DNA of 64,000 bases, taken from positions 932,611 through 996,610 of the forward strand of contig NW_003314310.1 of the NCBI RefSeq assembly GCF_000143415.4, given 5' to 3'. Origin of the DNA: Selaginella moellendorffii. Its lineage: Eukaryota > Streptophyta > Lycopodiopsida > Selaginellales > Selaginellaceae. The position numbers and the translations under genes are program-made. Positions 57,254-64,000 of this stretch are shown here, piece by piece. Position 1 is the first letter of the stretch. Each line of letters begins with the position of its first letter. The notes beneath the pieces are model-generated. The model saw nothing but the letters and a program-made list of their open reading frames with translations, did no database searches and was not told the origin of the DNA.

Positions 57254-59090
57254 GTGGCATAGCATGTGGCCTCACGCCATTTCCATTGCAGGAATTCTCG
57301 AGTCTTCTTTCGAAAACACTGGGGGTCAATGACACACTCAGCATCCATAACATTCTACTCGCGACAAAAGTTGTTTTTGACAAATGGGTAGATGTGCTGA
57401 GGAGGTACCATGACGGGGAGTTGCTAAACTCAATGGGTGTGGAGGACGGCCGGAAGCCCAATGATTTGAAGCTCAACGCCTTGCGTTTCTCGCGGTCTCT
57501 AGACGACGACGACCTTCTGACAGTGGCTAATGCTCTTCTACGTGGTGAGGTAGTCTTCAACAAGACCAAAATGACTCCCGGCCATATTGTGACATACGAG
57601 GACTTGTGCACGACTCTGAGAGCTCGTGCGCTATTGAAGGATTGGATCTTCGAGCAAGTGGCCGTGGCGAGGGTGAGCATCGACACCACGCAAGAGATGA
57701 TGGAAGAGCTGGAGTTGTCAAATGAAGACATCGACGAGTACGTGAAGGGGGCCCCCAAGTTCATCGATCTGCTGCGGGATGCCACGAAAAGTAAAGCTGA
57801 GAAGTTGGATCAGTATCCAAATTTCATTAAGAGGGATGTCAACCGCCGGCTTCAGAAACAGCTCGACCCCGCAGCAGAGGCCTATCGAGAACCTTACCGG
57901 GTATACGTGAATTCGGATGAGGATCAAAGGTGGAGGAGCATCGTTTCCCGCGGAGATGAGCAGGTCAAGAACATCTTTTGTGTGATGGACTTCACAAACG
58001 AGGAGATCACTCATGCAGACGAAGTCAGCTCCATCATTGACTTAATGGTGGGACTTGCGGAGGTGGAATCTTCAGTCCACTATATGATCTACGACTCTGA
58101 ATCCTATCACAAGTTCTGGAAGGCCTTGAACGAGGTGAAGGCTCGGTTGAAAGGCAAGGAGATGCGGGAGATCCATGGGATAATGGCTAAGAAGAAGATA
58201 CCGACGAATGTCCGCATCTTCACAGTCGCCCTTGTTATTGGTCCTGCAGCAGAGTGGGACTGGAGTGACTTCCCAGCTTCGTTTAACAAAGCCGATCGAA
58301 TTGATCTGAGGGAGGTCAATTTACCCGTGCCTGAGGAACTGAAGACGGCTATGGAGCTTTCGAATCCAAAGAAAGCTCCAGGTGCAGCATGGGAAATGCT
58401 CAGCTGGGTCTTCAACGCAATAGCGGGTGACTCCAAGGGCAAATGCGTTGTCGAGTACAACTGCGGCGGACTATTCTTTCGAGCCGCACTACTCAAGGGT
58501 GTCCCGTGTGTTGCGGTGACAAACTCCATTGAAGAGGTGACTTCAATGGAGCATATAATTACAGTTGCCAAAGAAAAACAGTATCTTCTCTACGAACCTG
58601 GTGAGTACGCACTTTAGGTTTAAATGTTATCTCACAAGCTCTGTATGCAGGAGCGTGGCCACCCCCAGATGCTGAAACGGCGTTAACAGCTACTGATGTT
58701 AGGCCGAGGTCACAACCTGCACAAGGTAAGGTCACATGAGGCCTCACGCCATTTTGATTATAGATCGTTGTGAATATTCAGACACGAGGACTGAAAAGCG
58801 CACTGGTGGCGCGTCGAAGAAGGACAAACAGACAAGCAATAGGAAAAAAGGAGGTACAAATTATATTTGCAATGGCGTGTGGTCTCATGCCATTCCTTGC
58901 AGGAGACACTTCTTCAAAGGCAAAACAGGCAAGCACCAGCCAAGCTCAAACTGACAGTGGTCATAAAAAGTGAAAGCACGTTGGACAGTCGTCGGGATCA
59001 GAGGCGTTTGATTCGAAAAGGAAGAAGGGCAACGAAAAGATGATAGGTAATGCCTCGCGGTTATGGCGTGTGTGCTCATGCCATTCATTG
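57254..59090 (+). repeat. Intronic palindromes of gene B, copy 3
   Basis: One site in each of four short introns: about 57262-57283, 58731-58753, 58873-58894 and 59064-59085. In the 38-nt intron 58726-58763 the palindrome makes up most of the intron. Confidence 0.8.
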
Positions 59091-60304
59091 CAGATCAAGG
59101 GCTGAGTGAAAGGAGCCAGTCACCACCTTCTGACTCAGATTCCTATGGCGGACTCCCCTTCCCCAATCTCAATGGAGAGGTACAATGGATGAGGGATGCT
59201 TTTCAAGTCAGGGCCACGTTTTTCTCATCTCGTCGTCTTCGAAGGGTGCAAGAACGTGCAGAAACCATGTTAAGACAGTCGGGTGAGGATACGGTCCTAG
59301 GTCACGCACTAAAACAGGCTATGGATGTCTTGTATTTTGAGATGGAGACTCGGCCAGATGATTTTTCCAAGATGGTCCTGGAAAAACAAGCAATCCAGCC
59401 TGAGCAGCCTATGGAAGAAATGCAGGAGGGGGATGAGGAGCCAGAGAAAGATAATGAGCAGGAAGAGCAGAAGGACGAAGAGGAGGACAAAGAAGAGGAG
59501 GACGAAGAAGAGGAGGATGAAGAAGAGGAGGACGAAGAGGACTTAGATGGTCCTCACAATGGTGACGATCACAATAACGACGATGACGATGATGACGACG
59601 ATGGCCAGCTTGAGGTGGCCAAAGAGCAGCGGAGGAAGGTCATACAAGACAAACCATCAGGTAAATAATAGTACATCCATTCCTAACCTTTTACCATTTC
59701 TAACATTGTCCATGTAGGTCGCAGAAGAAATGGTAAGTAGAGATTATTCAGTTGAATTAAGATACAAACTCTAGCCTTTAGTGTCGAGGAAGGATAGTGC
59801 CAAGCAAGGGTCGAAACGTATGTCCAATCCTTCAGAATCAGCAGTGCGCCCAAGTGATATCGGTCCTAGTTCCTCAATAGCAGTTGATGGTAAATATAGT
59901 ATAGTCGATTCAATGTGCTAATGAGTTTGTTTTTAGTAGCACGGGAGGATACCATCTCAATCGAAGGGAGATATTTGGACATGCATATGGATCCGCCAGT
60001 GGACTCTACTTGCCTGCAAGAGTCATCAGAGCTGGTGGAGGCTACTATCCATATCAACGCCAAGCAAGCTGACCACGCTCCACTTGATGCTGCCCATACC
60101 ACTGAGTCAATCTTGTCCACGTATCCAACTGACGGTGACCAGGCGCCATTGGACCCGCATGAGGCCGCCCCAGCCGCCGAGCCGGTCGTATCCTCATTTC
60201 CAACGTGTGCCCAATCGTCTGACTACGCGCCGTTGGAACCTCCCTACACCGCCCCTGCTGCCTGTTCGGTCATGTCCACTTTGCCAACGGAGGCACCAGC
60301 TGAA

Positions 60305-60400
60305 ATGGCGTGTGATCACACGCCATCGGAACCACCCCATGCCACTGTTGAGCCAGTTGTACCAGAGTCTACAGCTGAAATGGCATGTGCCCACACGCCA
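60305..60400 (+). repeat. Two exonic palindromes of gene B, copy 3
   Basis: Two sites (EMACDHTPS and EMACAHTPS) matching 10040-10136. Confidence 0.85.
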
Positions 60401-61422
60401 TCGGATGCGATTGACCCCACATTGCAGAGGAGAGTATTTCCGCCCTTCACGTTTCCTCGACCAAAACCCTCTGAACGACCATCGGGAGCACCATTCGCTA
60501 ATATTGTAGATGGTAAAATTGACTTGTACCATTTTTTATGCTGACGCATTTCATTTCAGAGTCACGGCGAAAGTACTGTATCGTTTTTGATCTGAACGGT
60601 GTCCTTTTCTCCCATGAGCGTGGCTCGTCCTCGAATGTCACTGCACCCTCCAAAGCCTGCGGTCGCAAGTTGGTCAAAAGAGACAGATTCACATTAATCA
60701 CACAGGAGAAACTGCGGGATCTAATAATGACCATGCGACACTTAAAACAGAGGGCCGGGTTCAATTTGCAATTGGGAGTTTGGACATCCATGATGCGCCA
60801 CAATGCATTAACGTTGCTACAGATGATGCATGATCAGACGCGAGTAATATTACCATTTGACTTTCTCCTAACGCAGGAGGATTGCTTGACTATGGTCCAT
60901 GTGAGGGGTAGCAAGCCCATCTTCGTCAAGGCAGAGGCTGTAGTGATGAACCGGACTGCTAGGTCAAGTGAAATCCTCATCATCGATGACTCGCCGATTA
61001 AAACTGCAGCGAACACGCACACATATGCAGTGCACCCCATCTCTTGCAGTATGGAAACTAGGGAGAAGAAACCGTATGTTCTGGGGGACCTTGCAAAACG
61101 GCTTGAAGCGATGGTGATAGAGAACCGGCCAGTCCAGGAGGTGGCTGCAGAAATCAACCAAATGGCAAATGGAACGGTATATCAGAAGCCATTTGATCGG
61201 ACAGACACCAGTCATCATTTATGGCATGTATATTGTCTAGCCAAGCACTATCCGCATCTCCATAATCTGCTCAACCGGATGGGTTCTTCGACCACTGAAC
61301 ATGAGCGTGGACGTATTAGAGAAGAGATGGCATTACTATTGGGTTTAAATCCTGATAGTGTGGAGAGTGATGAAATTCCAAGATTATTGTATAGGCGTTG
61401 GAGGCAAAAAATAACAGTCTGA

Positions 61423-61850
61423 GATGGCATGTATTTATTTAAAAATGTAACTTATTATGGCATGGGGTTCCATGCCATTGTATTAATATTAAAAGACAAT
61501 TCTTTGAGAGAATTTGCATTATACTAGAAGTGTTACAGTGTGTTACAGCATGTTATTGGAAGTCTACGAAGTTGTTTTATTAATAAGGGGAAAGTAAAGA
61601 TTGAATGGGGACTTGGGCTCCACCTAGACTTGGAGCAACTGAGCCAATATTAAAAGGATGGAAAGAAATTGGACGACGATGACAAGGAGAAGAGAGAGGT
61701 GAAGCAGTGGCAGGGGGAGGAGAAGTGATTGAGTAGACATTTCCTTGTTTAAAATAAAATGGTATGTGCCTCAATGCAGTTGAATTTTGTTATATTTATA
61801 TACTATATAAAGGTTTGGAAACCTTATTTTACAAGTGGGATAATGACAAT
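61423..61850 (+). other. Gene B 3' flank and subterminal region, copy 3
   Basis: Non-coding. Palindrome at about 61458-61479 with GGGGTTCC-type centre, an AG-rich tract (61660-61730), and the hairpin partner of the terminal repeat at 61833-61858. Confidence 0.65.
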
Positions 61851-61874
61851 TCCCACTTTAACGAAATAGAGCTT
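61851..61874 (+). repeat. Terminal inverted repeat (gene B end), copy 3
   Basis: TCCCACTTTAACG...GAGCTT, 24 bp, then the CCAC duplication at 61875-61878. Confidence 0.94.
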
Positions 61875-61878
61875 CCAC

Positions 61879-63040
61879 CAAGCATAATGCTACAAAAAAA
61901 AAAACAAACACAAGGGTCACCTTTCTAGAAAAGTGCAATATTCACTTTTTACACCAATTCCAAACTCTATCTAACTCAATTGCCTTAACCCCAAAAATCA
62001 ACATCCCTTTTGGGTTGCATCATATAAATTATTTACAAAGGTTTAAGCCAACTATAGTCAACTCCAACCCTTATTTTAGTTTGTATTGGCTTACAAAAAT
62101 GGAATGGTTTTCAAGCAAAATGATCAATAGATCAACCATTGAAAAAACCTAAGAAAATTTGTGAAAAATTTTCCATCCTAGAGAAAGAATGACTCTCAAT
62201 CTAAGAATATAAATTTTCAAGACTTAACCAACTTCCTTTTATTAACAACTTCATATAGGTTCACCTCAACACAAATTTTTATGACCCAATATTATATCTA
62301 AGCATCAAACATCTTGCTTATATTTCTAACACTCAACACCGACATTTGCAAAATGCAAAATGAACATCTAAGGCTTGATCATGAAGACTATATCTTCATA
62401 TATCCACATTGCACTAACACTCTTCTTCACACTTTTAAAATCCAATGTAAAGCCAAAACACTAAAAAGAAAAATGATATGAAAAATCAAGTTTTAAAGAA
62501 AATTCTTCATCACTCGAAATCCACTAACACAAGTGTTAGTGATGTCAATGCCTCAAATACACACCTTCTCCAACCAACAATCTACTCCAAATGGTAATAG
62601 ATAAACTAATAAGTTATAGCAAGTGGATATTATAACTTTTTTTCAACACCTTGATAAGCAAACCTTCAAGCAAACAAAGTACCAACTCAAGCTTAGTATA
62701 ATGGACCACTATTGAGAACTAAGTCAAAGCTATTTCAATGCTACTAATTGCAAGTAGTCTAGCTTCACTATCAACCACTTTAGGGTTGATCAATCAAGTA
62801 ACTTCGTAAACATATTACTCATTATCATATAGATATGATATAAGTATCACAATAACTTAATCATAAATTGAGTAACACCACAAGCAACACCTATGTCATT
62901 ATCTCAAAGATTTATGTGAGTATCAAGTGCCAACTCGATTCGACAAAATACAACATAAATGCCATACCCCACTGATAGAGATTTACAATATCTAACATCA
63001 TTAACTTTTGTTCACAACATAGACAAGCTCATGCCACTCT
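61879..63040 (+). mobile_element. Family B fragment right of copy 3
   Basis: Direct, diverged copy of 43160-44330 and the continuation of 48360-48539. No gene seen. Confidence 0.7.
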
Positions 63041-64000
63041 CTATCTGTCGCGCATGTGACTTCGGGTATCGAAAGTTACCTGTCGACTAGTCCTTACGGA
63101 CACTCTTACCTTACTGCCACGATGGCAGGAGGTCGGTATTGCTGGACCCTTTATCAGCCCCTCTTGTTCAAGTGTTAGTAAACTGGACTTTGCATTTGTA
63201 CTTGGCCGGATGAGCATAAGGACGGAATTCCTAAGTGTCTATTCAGCCAAGCATACTTGGCCTGGCTTTTTAGTTCTCTTTTGCTCTGTCTTGCACTGGC
63301 TTGACAAGAACCCTCGCGTATTGAGATTGGTCCCTCAATATCGCCGGATGATAGCTTACCGTGTCTGCCAAACACCCTCGCTATCATGCCCTTAGCGTTA
63401 GTCTCAATTCGGTCCCAAATGCTATTTATGGAAAATGTCCAGATTTGCTCATTTGGCATATCTACAGAATGTAGAGATCGGTCTGAACACAATGGTGTTC
63501 GTCCCATGTCCAAATTCACAATCTAGGGACATTCCATATTTAGTAAGTTTCGAGCTTGTCCCAGAGACTAACTCCTGATACTAAGGGAGGCTTGGGGTGA
63601 AAGCCCAAAGCGTGTGTTCCTCAAGGGGGGGGGGGCTGTGAGGGGTTCCAAATGTATAGTAGGGATAGTGGGTAGGTTGGGCATGGCCAACCAACCTGAG
63701 GCATAGTCTAGCTCCCGCTTGCGTGCCTGTCCTTGTTCTGCGTCCGGCTTGGGTCTAAGCCCAAGTTCCATTCCATGCTAGTTGGTGGAGTACCCATATC
63801 CTCACATTAGGCCACCGGTATGCCGAAATAGCGCCAGACTCCGTTTGGCTCCGTTTTGCGTGCTGGTCCTGGCATTGGGATGCTGGTTGTTCCAGGACTG
63901 TTCCAAGTCGCTCCGGGCCCCTGTCCCTTCGCTCCTTGGGCTTTATGCTCGGGAGTTGCTCCGTGGTTCGGTTCCATCACTCCTTGGCTCCATGCTTGGG
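63041..64000 (-). mobile_element. Family B segment, GC-rich less decayed copy
   Basis: Reverse counterpart of 45140-46110. It includes GGGTGAAAGCCCAAAGCG and a G-run at 63596-63640 similar to the core of family A LTRs. No coding sequence recognised. It runs off the window. Confidence 0.6.

Larger units (their letters stand above)
55817..61422 (+). pseudogene. Gene B (ParB-like / acidic / HAD fusion), two premature stops, copy 3
   Basis: Exons: 55817-55819 (ATG), 56059-57237, 57292-58600, 58651-58725, 58764-58853, 58903-59046, 59094-59660, 59718-59732, 59782-59889, 59937-60512, 60560-61422. The joined length is 1,642 codons plus stop, 9 more than copy 2 because of 24 extra nt in exon 9 and small indels elsewhere. 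Premature stops: CAG to TAG at 56962-56964, within the ParB-like GQHSSLA motif, and CGA to TGA at 58971-58973. The HAD domain (60560-61422) is intact, with FDLNGVL, KPIFVK and IIDDSP. Exact conservation of intron positions and lengths with copy 2 supports the gene model. As it stands, this copy would make only a ~302-residue fragment. Confidence 0.88.
48540..61874 (-). mobile_element. Giant two-gene DNA transposon, copy 3 (complete, inverted)
   Basis: 13,335 bp bounded by 24-bp terminal repeats and CCAC duplications, in the opposite orientation to copies 1 and 2. Gene A is on the minus strand (50096-52839), gene B on the plus strand (55817-61422). Both carry lesions. It keeps the ~450-bp gene A 3' region missing from copy 2 and the 24 nt of exon 9 missing from copy 2. 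Confidence 0.96.

Overview
ORGANISM. This is repeat-dominated nuclear DNA, most likely from a land plant. The signs are short runs of the plant telomere repeat (CCCTAAA), a Ty3/gypsy chromovirus primed from initiator-Met tRNA, nested LTR retrotransposons with 1.5-2.4 kb LTRs, and extensive C-to-T decay. No host gene, tRNA or rRNA was recognised. The introns of the transposon genes are extremely short (38-57 nt), shorter than usual for seed plants and reminiscent of lineages such as Selaginella; this is a weak hint only. LAYOUT. Three copies of one large two-gene DNA transposon, about 13.1-13.3 kb without later insertions, dominate the window. Copy 1 (1-6112) has only its right half in view. 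Copy 2 (8577-25053) is complete but carries a 3.3-kb LTR retrotransposon (17569-20902). Copy 3 (48540-61874) is complete and lies in the opposite orientation. Copies 1 and 2 sit inside the internal domain of an old LTR retrotransposon whose 3' LTR is 25668-27265. From 27266 to 41481 there are scrambled and nested copies of that same family, whose LTRs carry a hexamer/dodecamer minisatellite. From 41482 to 48539 and 61875 to 64000 there is AT-rich, heavily decayed sequence of a second retroelement family, split by copy 3. THE TRANSPOSON. It has 24-bp terminal inverted repeats (AWGCTCTATTTCG...GGGA) and makes 4-bp target duplications: TTGT for copy 2, CCAC for copy 3, probably CTTG for copy 1. 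The first two are supported by related uninterrupted sequence in the window. Two genes are transcribed outward from a central ~2-kb control region. Gene A encodes a ~1,029-residue DUF7869-like DDE transposase and has an in-frame TAG at residue 482 in all three copies. Gene B has 11 exons and encodes ~1,633-1,642 residues with a ParB-like fold, a possible degenerate methyltransferase-like region, a long acidic linker and an FCP1/NLI-type HAD phosphatase domain. A small conserved acidic ORF (85 aa) lies downstream of gene A. A 22-bp palindrome (arm ATGGCRTGNG) recurs about two dozen times per copy, in introns, UTRs, subterminal DNA and even in coding exons, and was not seen outside the element. 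HOW THE GENES MAY WORK TOGETHER (inference). Gene A would cut and join the ends. Gene B and the palindromes look like an element-specific DNA-binding, regulatory or anti-silencing module. Copy 2 has an intact gene B and a wrecked gene A. Copy 1 has an otherwise intact gene A. Copy 3 has both genes broken. Movement could therefore have depended on complementation between copies.
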